From Fusobacterium sp. SYSU M8D902 (GTDB taxonomy: Bacteria; Fusobacteriota; Fusobacteriia; Fusobacteriales; Fusobacteriaceae), in NCBI RefSeq assembly GCF_040199715.1, contig NZ_JBEFNA010000002.1, positions 1-53,846 of the forward strand: 53,846 nucleotides of DNA. The letters run 5' to 3'. The notes under the pieces were generated by a model that saw only the letters and a program-made list of their open reading frames with translations, was not told the DNA's origin and made no database searches. Every line of letters begins with the position of its first letter. Position 1 is the stretch's first letter. The translations under genes and the position numbers were made by a program. Shown piece after piece: positions 43,654 through 52,535 of the stretch.

Positions 43654-45753
43654 TTACACTCTCTTTTTACTTAAACTTATTTTTCCATTGTCAGTAGAGA
43701 TAACTTTTACGTCAAATACATCTCCTACTTTTAATACATCCTCTACATTTGCTACTCTCTCTTGAGAGATTTCAGAAACATGTAAAAGTCCCTCTTTACC
43801 TGGTAATATTTCCATAAATGCTCCAAATTTTTGGATACTTACAACTCTACCTGAATAGATCTCTCCAACTTCTACATCTTTAACATAAGAATTTACCAAT
43901 CTTACTGTTTCAACTAAAGCTGCCTCATCTTTACAGAATATAGAAACTTTTCCATCATCATTGATATCAACAGTTGCTCCAGTTTGATCAATTATTCCTT
44001 TTATATTTTTTCCTCCTGGTCCAATTAATGCTGCTATCTTATCAGTTGGGATAACCATTTGATGTATTCTTGGTACATTTGATTTGATAGGTGCTGGAGC
44101 AGGAATTGTGTTGTTCATTAGCTCAAGAATTTGATTTCTAGCTTCTAAAGCTTGTTTTAAAGCTATTCTCATTATCTCTTCTGTAATTCCTGTTATTTTT
44201 ATATCCATTTGAAGAGCTGTTATACCATTTTTAGTACCTGCAACTTTAAAGTCCATATCTCCTAAGTGGTCCTCTAGTCCCATTATATCAGTTAATACAG
44301 TGAACTCTTCTCCCTCTTTTATAAGTCCCATTGCGATTCCAGCTACATGCTCTTTTATAGGTACACCTGCAGCCATCAATGATAGTGATCCACCACAGAT
44401 TGAAGCTTGTGAAGATGATCCATTTGATTCAGTGATCTCAGATACAACTCTTATTGTATATGGGAACTCCTCCTCTGAAGGTATAACATATCTTAACGCT
44501 CTCTCTGCTAAAGATCCGTGTCCTAACTCTCTTCTACCAGGGCTTCCCATTCTTCCAGTCTCTCCTACTGAATATGGTGGGAAGTTATAGTGTAGATAGA
44601 ATTTTTTGTAGTATTCTTTTTCTAAGTCATCTACTAATTGTTCATCCTCTTTAGTTCCTAGTGTTGTTACAACTACTGCTTGAGTCTCTCCTCTTGTAAA
44701 CATTGCAGAACCATGTGGAATAGGTAGACAATCAACCTCTGCAAATAATGGTCTTATCTCAGTTGTTTTTCTTCCGTCTACTCTATGTTTGTGGTAAAGA
44801 ATAGCATCTCTTACCAATTTTTTCATTAAGTCGTGGTAATATCCTTTGAACTCAATTAAAACATCTTCAGGGAATTCTACATCTTCTCCCTCTCCATAAT
44901 TTTCCACTTTGAATGTTTCTAATAACTCTTCTTCTAGTGAATCTACAGCTTCCTCTCTATTTTTCTTACCTAAAGTTAGAACTGCTGCTTGTAATCTCTC
45001 CATTCCTCTCTCGTCAATGAAGTTCTTAACTAGTGGCATAACTTCTGGTTTTACAAATTCCATCTTCTCTTTTCCAACTTCTTTTGCAAAAGCTTCTTGG
45101 AAATCACATATCTTTTTGATATTTTCGTGAGCAAACATAATAGCTTTTAACATAGTCTCTTCATCTAACTCTTTTGCTCCTGCTTCAACCATGTTTATAG
45201 CTTCTTTTGTTCCAGCTACTGATAATTCAAGCTCACTTGTCTCTAACTCCTCTGGAGTAGGGTTTAGTATGAACTCTCCATCTTTATAACCTATTACAAC
45301 ACCTGCAACTGGTCCTAAAAATGGTAGATCTGATAACATTAATGCCATTGATGATCCAATTATTCCTAAGTAGTCAGGTGTATTTTTCTCATCAAATGAA
45401 AATACAGTATTTACAATGTGTACATCATAGTTGAATCCATCTGGAAACATAGGTCTTATTGGTCTATCTATAAGTCTTGCTGTCAATGTAGCATTTGTTG
45501 ATGGTTTTCCCTCTCTTTTATTGAATCCTCCAGGGAATTTTCCAGCAGCATAAAACTTCTCTATATAATCTACTGTCAATGGGAAAAAGTCATTTTCCTT
45601 TCTAGGCTCCTTACTTCTGTTTACTGTACTTAAAACTACAGTATCTCCGTATTGTACCATTACAGCTCCACAAGATTGTCTCGCTATTTTACCAGTAGAA
45701 AAAGTAAGTGTTCTACCTGCTAATTCCATTTGAACTTTTCTCTCGTCAAACAT
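43654..45753 (-). CDS. pnp: Polyribonucleotide nucleotidyltransferase (PNPase)
   Basis: PNPase (699 residues) degrades RNA 3' to 5' by phosphorolysis. It contains two RNase PH domains, with [20 protein letters not shown] in the first and [17 protein letters not shown] in the second. The KH domain ([20 protein letters not shown], about 560-580) and C-terminal S1 domain ([20 protein letters not shown]) follow. AGGAGG precedes the ATG at 45753. The mRNA begins with a 76-nt hairpin, listed separately, similar in position to the pnp leader of enterobacteria. Confidence 0.98.
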   Translation of the reverse strand: MFDERKVQMELAGRTLTFSTGKIARQSCGAVMVQYGDTVVLSTVNRSKEPRKENDFFPLTVDYIEKFYAAGKFPGGFNKREGKPSTNATLTARLIDRPIRPMFPDGFNYDVHIVNTVFSFDEKNTPDYLGIIGSSMALMLSDLPFLGPVAGVVIGYKDGEFILNPTPEELETSELELSVAGTKEAINMVEAGAKELDEETMLKAIMFAHENIKKICDFQEAFAKEVGKEKMEFVKPEVMPLVKNFIDERGMERLQAAVLTLGKKNREEAVDSLEEELLETFKVENYGEGEDVEFPEDVLIEFKGYYHDLMKKLVRDAILYHKHRVDGRKTTEIRPLFAEVDCLPIPHGSAMFTRGETQAVVVTTLGTKEDEQLVDDLEKEYYKKFYLHYNFPPYSVGETGRMGSPGRRELGHGSLAERALRYVIPSEEEFPYTIRVVSEITESNGSSSQASICGGSLSLMAAGVPIKEHVAGIAMGLIKEGEEFTVLTDIMGLEDHLGDMDFKVAGTKNGITALQMDIKITGITEEIMRIALKQALEARNQILELMNNTIPAPAPIKSNVPRIHQMVIPTDKIAALIGPGGKNIKGIIDQTGATVDINDDGKVSIFCKDEAALVETVRLVNSYVKDVEVGEIYSGRVVSIQKFGAFMEILPGKEGLLHVSEISQERVANVEDVLKVGDVFDVKVISTDNGKISLSKKRV

Positions 45754-45775
45754 ATATCCTCCTATAAACTTTACA

Positions 45776-45851
45776 GATTAGGAAGTAAATAATAAGGAGT
45801 AAAGAAACAAGTTTTTATTTCCTTACCTCTTACTACTTAATCTTCCTAATC
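45776..45851 (-). ncRNA. Long hairpin at the 5' end of the pnp mRNA
   Basis: The minus-strand RNA folds into one stem. Ten perfect base pairs (45842-45851 with 45776-45785) are followed by a 2-nt bulge. A further 25 positions then follow, of which 24 pair (5 as G-U), with one A-C mismatch and an AAAC tetraloop at 45811-45814. In the plus-strand RNA the G-U pairs become A-C mismatches, so the structure has been kept for the pnp sense strand. It begins about 6 nt from the predicted transcription start and ends about 10 nt before the ribosome site. Confidence 0.75.
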
Positions 45852-45863
45852 TTTTTTATTAGT

Positions 45864-45892
45864 ATTATAGCATTTTTAATGGTAAAAATCAA
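45864..45892 (-). promoter_or_regulatory. Promoter of pnp
   Basis: TTGATT (45887-45892), a 17-bp spacer and TATAAT (45864-45869) with TG upstream of the -10 form a strong sigma70 promoter on the minus strand. The predicted start near 45857 puts the leader hairpin at the very 5' end of the transcript. Confidence 0.7.
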
Positions 45893-45912
45893 ACTTTAGA
45901 TCATTCTTTATT

Positions 45913-45941
45913 TTATTTTTTTTAAAAGTTTGATATAATAT
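45913..45941 (+). promoter_or_regulatory. Promoter of fplA
   Basis: An extended -10 (TGATATAAT, TATAAT at 45936-45941), repeated immediately as a second TATAAT (45941-45946), lies upstream of fplA on the plus strand. The -35 is A/T-rich and weak. The transcript would have a leader of about 20 nt. It is divergent from the pnp promoter 45 bp away. Confidence 0.5.
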
Positions 45942-45968
45942 AATAGTATGGAAAATATGGGAGGAAAA

Positions 45969-48263
45969 ATGAAAAAATTTACTTTAGCTATGTATTTAAT
46001 TTTTTCTATACTCTTTATTCAAACTAAAACTTTTGCTAAAACACTAACTTCTAAAGAAGATTTTGAGATAAATAATTTAAAAGAGCAGATTAAAATTTTA
46101 GAGAATAAAATTACTCAATTAGAAAAAATTAAAAAAAATAAATTTAAAAAGAATAAAAAGAATATAAAAATAGGCTTGGCATTGAGTGGCGGTGGAGCAA
46201 AGGGACTTGCTCATATAGGTGTCCTCAAGACTTTAGAGAGTTTAGGTATTCGTCCAGATTACATAACTGGTACAAGTGTAGGAGCTTTGATAGGAGCTCT
46301 CTACTCTGCTGGATACTCACCTGATCAGATTGAACAAATCTTATCTAAAAATACCTGGGATGAGTTTATCAACGGTGATTTTGTAGAGGATAAAATTCCC
46401 TTAGAAAAGAAAATTAATAACAAAAACTATATGGTTTCGGTCAAATATGACAATAAATTTAATTTCTCTCTGCCTAAAAGTTTTGGAAATAGTCAGATGA
46501 TGTATTTTGAATTAAAAAAACTCCTAAATAGTGTAGAGGATATCAAAGATTTTGATAAATTACCAATTCCACTTAGAATTGTAGCAACTGATCTTAATAC
46601 TGGAGAAGCTGTAGCTTTTAAAGAGGGAGATTTAGCTAAAGCCATTGTTGCAAGTACGGCTATCCCTACTATATTTGACCCTGTTGAGATTGATGATAGA
46701 CTCTATGTTGATGGGCTTGTTTCTAGAAACTTTCCAGTTGTTGACGCCATTGATATGGGAGCTGATGTAGTAATTGGTAGTGATGTTGGAAATGAGATAA
46801 AAGATAAAAAAGAATACAATATCATCAGTGTGTTAAATCAGCTTGTTGCTATTCAAAGTGCTTCTTCTACAGATGAGCAGAGAAAACTTGCTTCTATATT
46901 AATAACACCTGATGTACTTGAATATTCAGCTACAGAACTAGATAAAAGTAGTCTTTTTGTAGAATTGGGTGAGAAGGCTACAAAGGAGAAACTACCTCTT
47001 TTGGAAGATCTTCCTAAAAACCTCACTAAACCAACTCCTAAGTTAAAACTAAACAACAATGTTTGTATTAAAAATATAAAGTTTAAAAGTGATATTTCTG
47101 AAAAAAATCAAGCTATTATAGATAGCTCTCTCTCTAATATCATAGATAAAGATATTTCATTAGAGGAGTTGGAGATGCAACTTCTAAAACTTTATGGTAA
47201 TGAAATTATCAACTATCTATACTATGATATTGAAGATGATAATTTAGTTCTAGATGTTGGAATAAATCCTAATAACTCTGTTGGAATGGGAGTTAAGTAT
47301 CTCACTGGTTATGGAACAACTTTTGATATAGGTACAACTATTACAAATTTTGGAAAAATTGGAAATAATACCCTTGTCAACTTACAAGTAGGGGATTATT
47401 TAGGAGTAAATTTTAAAAACTTTATATACTATGGTTATTCTAATAAGATTGGTATTTTTGCCAACTTTGATTACAACGAGAATCCATTCTTCCTATATAA
47501 TGGAAATAAAAAGATTTCAAATCTATTGGTTAGCACCTTTGATGCAGAGATTGGAGCTCTTACCCAATATAACAATCAACTGACTGTAGCATATGGGATC
47601 AACAGTTCCTATGCTAAGCTAGAGCAAGAAACTGGTTCCCTCAATCCTAATGAAATCGAATATTCTAAAAACTACAATGGAGCTTTTTTCAAAGTTAATT
47701 TTAATACTCTTGACTCTGAAATATTCCCGCATTCTGGAGCAAAATTAGATTTTAAATACAGCTGGGAAGGAAGCTTTGATAAAGCAAACTCTAGTTTTTA
47801 TGGTCCTCTCTATACTTTTGATGGTTACCTACCAATCACTAAAAAAATTACATTTAATTATGGTCTATCTGGTGGAGTTATTAAAGGTGATGAGGTTACT
47901 TCTATGGATAAGTTTATCCGTTTAGGTGGAACTAAAAATAACCTTCAAAATAAAGATTTTGCTTTTTATGGTTATTTCTATCAGCAAAAACTTGTGGAAG
48001 ATTTTATGATTGGTAAATTGGGAGTAAGTTACAAACTTGATACAAATCTCTATTTAAATGCTCGTTGGAATATTGGAACTTACAGTGATTTAAAAGAGAG
48101 CCCATCCCCTAATAAAAAAGTTATCTGGGAAGACTACTCTCAAGGTTTCAACCTTTCATTAGCTTATGGAAGTATTTTAGGCCCTATTGAATTTTCAGTA
48201 TCAAAAGATAATGAAAGTGGAGAACTTATCTCACAACTTAGTATAGGTTATATATTTGATTAA
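45969..48263 (+). CDS. fplA: FplA-type patatin phospholipase autotransporter (type Vd)
   Basis: The 764-residue precursor has a signal peptide ([23 protein letters not shown]) and a lysine-rich coiled coil (about 30-66). The patatin phospholipase domain follows, with oxyanion loop SGGGAKG at 73-79, GTSVG nucleophile elbow (Ser103) and VDG (Asp248). A POTRA-like segment (about 350-430) and a C-terminal beta-barrel rich in alternating aromatic strands, ending SIGYIFD, complete it. Ser and Asp are 145 residues apart, the same spacing as in Fusobacterium nucleatum FplA (Ser98/Asp243, from memory). It is expected to be exported to the outer membrane and expose a class A1-type phospholipase. GGGAGG precedes the ATG. 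A terminator follows. Confidence 0.95.
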   Translation: MKKFTLAMYLIFSILFIQTKTFAKTLTSKEDFEINNLKEQIKILENKITQLEKIKKNKFKKNKKNIKIGLALSGGGAKGLAHIGVLKTLESLGIRPDYITGTSVGALIGALYSAGYSPDQIEQILSKNTWDEFINGDFVEDKIPLEKKINNKNYMVSVKYDNKFNFSLPKSFGNSQMMYFELKKLLNSVEDIKDFDKLPIPLRIVATDLNTGEAVAFKEGDLAKAIVASTAIPTIFDPVEIDDRLYVDGLVSRNFPVVDAIDMGADVVIGSDVGNEIKDKKEYNIISVLNQLVAIQSASSTDEQRKLASILITPDVLEYSATELDKSSLFVELGEKATKEKLPLLEDLPKNLTKPTPKLKLNNNVCIKNIKFKSDISEKNQAIIDSSLSNIIDKDISLEELEMQLLKLYGNEIINYLYYDIEDDNLVLDVGINPNNSVGMGVKYLTGYGTTFDIGTTITNFGKIGNNTLVNLQVGDYLGVNFKNFIYYGYSNKIGIFANFDYNENPFFLYNGNKKISNLLVSTFDAEIGALTQYNNQLTVAYGINSSYAKLEQETGSLNPNEIEYSKNYNGAFFKVNFNTLDSEIFPHSGAKLDFKYSWEGSFDKANSSFYGPLYTFDGYLPITKKITFNYGLSGGVIKGDEVTSMDKFIRLGGTKNNLQNKDFAFYGYFYQQKLVEDFMIGKLGVSYKLDTNLYLNARWNIGTYSDLKESPSPNKKVIWEDYSQGFNLSLAYGSILGPIEFSVSKDNESGELISQLSIGYIFD

Positions 48264-48270
48264 ATAATTT

Positions 48271-48312
48271 AAAGGAAAAAATTGCTATAAAGTAATTTTT
48301 CCTTTTTTTTTA
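48271..48312 (+). terminator. Terminator of fplA
   Basis: An A/T-rich stem (AAAGGAAAAAATT 48271-48283 with AATTTTTCCTTT 48294-48305) is followed by a T-tract reaching 48311. It lies seven bases after the fplA stop. Confidence 0.8.
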
Positions 48313-48376
48313 TATCATTTTTTTTTAATTACAATTTTAAAAATTGCTCAAATTATGCTCTAGGGTTAATTTTTCC

Positions 48377-48405
48377 TTGACACTATTATAAATTTATCTT
48401 ATATT
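48377..48405 (+). promoter_or_regulatory. Promoter of the YfcC transporter gene
   Basis: TTGACA (48377-48382), 17 bp and TATATT (48400-48405) form a good sigma70 promoter. The leader of about 120 nt to the TTG at 48535 holds a 10-bp A/T inverted repeat (ATGTAAAAAA 48450-48459 and TTTTTTACAT 48465-48474, 5-nt loop), followed by no T-run. I see no riboswitch signature. The rest of the gap 48313-48534 is A/T-rich. Confidence 0.65.
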
Positions 48406-48534
48406 ATACTTATATTGTGTATAATTGTGTTAATTTTATATATTTTAAGATGTAAAAAAATACATTTTTTACATAAATTTAACTTTCTATATATTTGCAC
48501 AATCAAAATATTTTAAATTTAAGGAGTGATTACT

Positions 48535-50046
48535 TTGGGTCAAAAGAAAAAACGTGAATTTCCCACAGCCTTTACAGTACTATTTGTCATCTTAATTTTT
48601 GCAGCTATTCTTACTTATATCGTACCATCTGGTAAGTTTTCTAGACTTACATATGATGATGCTACAAGAGAGTTTGTTATAACTGATCACAATGATGAAA
48701 CAAAAGTTGTTCCTGCTACACAGAGTGTGCTAGATAACTTTAATATTCAATTGGATCTATCTAAATTTGAAGATGGATCAATTAAAAAACCTATTGCTAT
48801 CCCTGGAACATATGTTCAGATTGAGCAACAGCCTCAAGGTTTAGTAGAGGTTATCAAATCACCTATTTTAGGTACAATGGATTCTGTTGATATTATGATC
48901 TTTGTATTGATCTTAGGTGGAGTTATTGGACTTGTTAATAAAGTTGGAGCCTTTGATGCTGGAATAGGAGCTCTTTCTAAGAAAACAAAAGGAAAGGAAT
49001 TTATCTTAGTTATACTAGTATTTGCTCTAACTACTTTTGGTGGAACTACCTTTGGTCTAGCAGAGGAGACTATAGCTTTCTATCCTATTTTGATGCCTAT
49101 TTTCCTAATTAGTGGTTTTGATGCTATCACTTGTATAGCAGCTATTTATATGGGATCATCAATTGGAACTATGTTCTCTACTGTCAATCCATTTTCAGTA
49201 GTTATTGCATCTAATGCTGCTGGAATAAGCTTCACTAATGGTTTAGTATTTAGAGTTATTGTATTGATTGTTGGTTCTATTATAACTTTAGCTTATATGT
49301 ATTGGTATACAGTTAAGGTAAAAAATGATCCTACTAACTCACTTGTTTATGATGAAAACGAAGCTATAAAAGAGCGTTTCTTAGGAGACTACAACCCAGA
49401 TGTTGTAATTGAGTTTACTTTGAGAAGAAAATTGATAATACTTGTATTTACTCTTGCATTCATTATTTTAGTTTGGGGAGTTGCCTTTGGTGGTTGGTGG
49501 TTCGAAGAGATGTCAGCTCTATTCCTTGGAGTTGCTATCGTAATCATGTTCCTATCTGGTCTTTCTGAAAAAGATTCTGTTAATACATTTGTTGACGGAG
49601 CAGCTGAATTGATTGGGGTAGTTCTTACAATTGGACTTGCTAGAGCTATCAATATAATAATGGATAATGGAATGATCTCTGACACTCTACTAAACTACTC
49701 TATAAATATGGTTAGTGGAATGAGTGGTTCTATGTTTGCACTTGCACAACTTGGAGTATTCTCATTCTTAGGTTTCTTCATTCCATCATCATCAGGACTT
49801 GCTGTACTTACAATGCCTATAATGGCTCCTCTTGCTGACAGTGTTGGTCTATCTAGAGATGTTGTTATCAATGCTTACAACTGGGGTCAAGGATTGATGT
49901 CTTTTATCACTCCAACAGGTCTTATACTTGTTACACTTGAGATGGCAGGAACTACATTTAATAAGTGGTGGAAATACATAGCTCCATTGATGGGAATTAT
50001 GGCTATCTACTCCATAGTTGCACTTATTATTTCAACTTTTATATAA
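48535..50046 (+). CDS. YfcC family membrane transporter
   Basis: This is a polytopic inner-membrane protein of about 503 residues and about 12 helices. The N-terminal KKREFPTAFTVLFVILIFAAI and ILTYIVPSGKF match the YfcC/DcuC-like ion-transporter superfamily, as do GGVIGLVNKVGAFDAGI, TTFGGTTFGLAEETIAFYP and FFIPSSSGLAVLTMPIMAPL. Members carry amino acids, peptides or C4-dicarboxylates; the substrate is not proven. pepD follows 19 bases later, which argues for a peptide or amino acid. The reading frame opens with a GTG at 48526 inside the Shine-Dalgarno AAGGAGTGAT, and TTG at 48535 is the likely start. Confidence 0.9.
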   Translation: MGQKKKREFPTAFTVLFVILIFAAILTYIVPSGKFSRLTYDDATREFVITDHNDETKVVPATQSVLDNFNIQLDLSKFEDGSIKKPIAIPGTYVQIEQQPQGLVEVIKSPILGTMDSVDIMIFVLILGGVIGLVNKVGAFDAGIGALSKKTKGKEFILVILVFALTTFGGTTFGLAEETIAFYPILMPIFLISGFDAITCIAAIYMGSSIGTMFSTVNPFSVVIASNAAGISFTNGLVFRVIVLIVGSIITLAYMYWYTVKVKNDPTNSLVYDENEAIKERFLGDYNPDVVIEFTLRRKLIILVFTLAFIILVWGVAFGGWWFEEMSALFLGVAIVIMFLSGLSEKDSVNTFVDGAAELIGVVLTIGLARAINIIMDNGMISDTLLNYSINMVSGMSGSMFALAQLGVFSFLGFFIPSSSGLAVLTMPIMAPLADSVGLSRDVVINAYNWGQGLMSFITPTGLILVTLEMAGTTFNKWWKYIAPLMGIMAIYSIVALIISTFI

Positions 50047-50065
50047 ATTTAATGGGGGGATTTTT

Positions 50066-51505
50066 ATGAGAAAACTAGACGGTTTAAAACCTGAGAGAGT
50101 CTTTTACCATTTTGAAGAGATTTCAAAAATACCTAGAGAATCATATAACGAAAAAGAAATTAGTGATTATCTAGTTGAATTTGGTAAAAAATTGAATTTA
50201 GAAACATACCAAGATAAATTTTATAACGTTATCCTTAGAAAAAAACCTGCTCCTGGTTATGAAAATGCTCCTAGTATAATACTTCAAGGACATATGGATA
50301 TGGTGTGTGAAAAGGAGAATGATAGTAACCATAATTTTAAAACAGATCCTATCCAATTAATTGTCGAGGGAAATATTCTAAAAGCCAACAAAACAACACT
50401 TGGTGGAGATAATGGAATTGCTCTTGCTATGGGTATGGCTCTACTAGAGGACGACTCTATAAAATGTCAAGTTGAACTATTGGTAACTACTTCTGAAGAG
50501 GTTGATTTGAACGGTGCCCTATCTCTTGAACCTGGACTTTTACAAGGAGATATGTTAATAAACTTAGACTCAGAAGATGAGGGAGTGGTTACAGTTGGTT
50601 CAGCTGGTGGAATTGAGTTAGATATCAATCTTCCTATCTCAAAATATGAAGTAAAAGATTCTACAATCTACACTATCACATTGGATAAACTACAAGGTGG
50701 GCACTCTGGGACTGAGATAAACCAAAATAGAGGAAATGCTAACAAAATAATGGGAGAGCTTCTTTCACAATTAGAAAAAGTTGATAACTTTGATTTTATT
50801 GAAATCTCTGGTGGTAGTAAGGACAATGCTATTCCTAGAAGTGCAAAGAGTATAATAGCATCTAATAGTAACACTCTCGAAAAAAATATATTAGCAATTA
50901 CTAAAAATATTAGTGACAAATACACAACTCATGAACCTAATATGGATTTCCAACTAGAAATAGCTCCTATTGATAAGATTTCAGCTATATCTCAAGAGGA
51001 TTTCCATAAATATATTGAGGCTATTGAAAAACTGCCTACTGGTGTTAATACTTGGATGAAAGAGTATCCAGAGATCGTTGAATCTTCTGATAACTTAGCT
51101 ATTGTAAATACTTTAGATAGATCTATCAATATTATTATCTCTTTAAGAAGTTCTGAACCTCTTGTTCTTAACCAATTAAAAGAGAAGATAACTACTGTCC
51201 TAGATGAAGTTGGAGCTAATTTTGAATTTTCTGCTGGTTATCCTGAGTGGAGATTTAGAGCAGAATCAAAACTAAGAGATAAAGCTTTAGAAGTGTATAA
51301 AAAACTTTATAACAGTGAAATGAAAGTGGAGGTAATTCACGCAGGACTTGAGTGTGGAGCTCTTTCACAAAACTATCCTAATATTGACTTTATAAGCATT
51401 GGACCTAACTTGAGAGATGTTCATACTCCTGGTGAATATCTAGAGATTGATTCTACTGAAAGAGTCTATAACTACGTTCTTGAGCTTATAAAATCTATGT
51501 ACTAA
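50066..51505 (+). CDS. pepD: Aminoacyl-histidine dipeptidase (PepD)
   Basis: The 479-residue metallopeptidase of the M20 family cleaves dipeptides, including carnosine-type ones. Metal and catalytic residues are visible in LQGHMDMVCEKEND (His, Asp), TLGGDNGIALAMGMALLEDD, TTSEEVDLNGA (the Glu-Glu pair) and INLDSEDEG, with DVHTPGE near the C-terminus holding the last histidine. The dimerisation domain lies between (about 180-390). Six consecutive G residues precede the ATG at 50066. It is cotranscribed with the YfcC gene, which suggests uptake and hydrolysis of peptides. A terminator follows. Confidence 0.95.
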   Translation: MRKLDGLKPERVFYHFEEISKIPRESYNEKEISDYLVEFGKKLNLETYQDKFYNVILRKKPAPGYENAPSIILQGHMDMVCEKENDSNHNFKTDPIQLIVEGNILKANKTTLGGDNGIALAMGMALLEDDSIKCQVELLVTTSEEVDLNGALSLEPGLLQGDMLINLDSEDEGVVTVGSAGGIELDINLPISKYEVKDSTIYTITLDKLQGGHSGTEINQNRGNANKIMGELLSQLEKVDNFDFIEISGGSKDNAIPRSAKSIIASNSNTLEKNILAITKNISDKYTTHEPNMDFQLEIAPIDKISAISQEDFHKYIEAIEKLPTGVNTWMKEYPEIVESSDNLAIVNTLDRSINIIISLRSSEPLVLNQLKEKITTVLDEVGANFEFSAGYPEWRFRAESKLRDKALEVYKKLYNSEMKVEVIHAGLECGALSQNYPNIDFISIGPNLRDVHTPGEYLEIDSTERVYNYVLELIKSMY

Positions 51506-51518
51506 AAATTATAAAATC

Positions 51519-51570
51519 AAAAAAGGAAAAAAGTTACTTTATTTATATTGTAATTTTTTTCCTTTTCTTT
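51519..51570. terminator. Bidirectional terminator between pepD and gntR
   Basis: A 17-bp A/T-rich inverted repeat with one bulge (AAAAGGAAAAAAGTTAC 51521-51537 and GTAATTTTTTTCCTTTT 51550-51566) lies between convergent genes, about 14 bases after the pepD stop and 19 before the gntR stop. T-runs follow both arms. Confidence 0.8.
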
Positions 51571-51588
51571 ATCTTAAATTCTCACTTA

Positions 51589-52317
51589 TTACTTTCGATA
51601 GATTATAAGCTCTCCACTCTCCAAAGGAATGTAGTGCTTATTAAACATTATGGGAGCTCCATCTTTTCCATAGAGTGTTTCAGATAAAAGATGACATCTA
51701 TTATCCTTTGACAGTCTATATTTAACTGATGAAATATTTCCAATCTCTGAAAAACTTACCTTCAATATAGAACTTTTAGCAACCTTGTAAATCTCTTCAT
51801 TGAGATAATTTAAAAATTTCTCCTTATCATTCAAATCAATCTTTCCAGCTAGTACTGTTTCAGCTGGAATTACTGAAATAGTATAGGCCACAATCTCTCC
51901 ATCTATCTTAAACCATCTATCTGCAAATATAACTATTGATATCTGTTTACCAAATATCTCTGTTGTATAATCATTTCCTGGCTCAATTCTAAACTCAAAC
52001 TCCACCTCTGTAATCTCTTGTGTAACAACAGAATAGATAGGATTCTTTAGTAACTCCAAGCCATCTTCTACTTTTATTCTCTCTTTTACTATAAAGCTTC
52101 CCTTTCCTTGAATAGATTTAATAATCCCATCCTCTTGTAATAATTCCAATGCCTGTCTTAAAGTTGAACGACTTACACTCATCTCTTTAGCTAACTCAAT
52201 TTCAGCTGGTAATCTATTCTCCTCTGAAAATTTCCCAGATTTTATCATTTCAAAAAGTTTATTATAAACTGCTATACACCTAGGTGTTTTTTTAGGATAA
52301 TTTATTTTATTCAACAT
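51589..52317 (-). CDS. GntR family transcriptional regulator with UTRA domain
   Basis: This 242-residue regulator has an N-terminal winged helix-turn-helix (PRCIAVYNKLFEMIKSGKFS, LPAEIELAKEMSVSRSTLRQ, then ALELLQEDGIIKSIQGKGSF). A C-terminal UTRA ligand-binding domain follows (about 90-240), the HutC/FarR type. Frames extend to an ATG at 52350. The promoter at 52358-52386 puts the transcription start at about 52351, so that ATG would be leaderless. The ATG at 52317, after GGAAGTGA, is better. It is divergent from the YjjI gene and lies across a palindromic site, so it probably controls that gene and itself. The ligand is unknown. Confidence 0.9.
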   Translation of the reverse strand: MLNKINYPKKTPRCIAVYNKLFEMIKSGKFSEENRLPAEIELAKEMSVSRSTLRQALELLQEDGIIKSIQGKGSFIVKERIKVEDGLELLKNPIYSVVTQEITEVEFEFRIEPGNDYTTEIFGKQISIVIFADRWFKIDGEIVAYTISVIPAETVLAGKIDLNDKEKFLNYLNEEIYKVAKSSILKVSFSEIGNISSVKYRLSKDNRCHLLSETLYGKDGAPIMFNKHYIPLESGELIIYRK

Positions 52318-52357
52318 ACTTAAGGTGTCACTTCCTTTCCCAATTATCATACAATTA

Positions 52358-52386
52358 ATTATATAACAACACTCTCTTTATTTCAA
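52358..52386 (-). promoter_or_regulatory. Promoter of the gntR-family gene
   Basis: TTGAAA (52381-52386), 17 bp and TATAAT (52358-52363) on the minus strand form a strong sigma70 promoter. Its predicted start near 52351 supports the choice of ATG 52317 for the regulator. Confidence 0.65.
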
Positions 52387-52444
52387 GAATGATTAATTTT
52401 TCTCTTTATTATCTCTTATTATTCAATAGTTGTCTGTAAAAAAC

Positions 52445-52465
52445 AAACAAGTATTAAACTTGTTT
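52445..52465. promoter_or_regulatory. Candidate operator of the GntR regulator
   Basis: A perfect palindrome of two 8-bp arms around 5 bp (AAACAAGT-ATTAA-ACTTGTTT, 52445-52465) lies between the divergent regulator and glycyl-radical enzyme genes. It is upstream of a TTGATT/GATAAT pair (52474-52479 and 52495-52500) that may be the enzyme's promoter. Size and position fit an operator of a dimeric winged-helix repressor. Confidence 0.5.
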
Positions 52466-52535
52466 AAAAACAATTGATTTTTCCCTTTAAATGTGATAAT
52501 ATTAACATAATTACTAAAGATACTTAGGAGGATTT

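Noticed and set aside
45776-45857. The long inverted repeat before pnp read as a rightward Rho-independent terminator (it is followed by TTTTTT on the plus strand)
   Set aside because: There is no rightward gene upstream to terminate, and the stem pairs better in the minus-strand RNA.
45754-45968. Divergence point with mostly leftward genes on one side and rightward genes on the other, as at an origin of replication
   Set aside because: No dnaA gene, DnaA boxes or AT-rich unwinding repeats are recognisable here, and the gap is explained by two divergent promoters and the pnp leader.
51589-52350. Longer GntR product from ATG 52350
   Set aside because: The promoter predicts transcription starting at about 52351, leaving no ribosome site; ATG 52317 has one.
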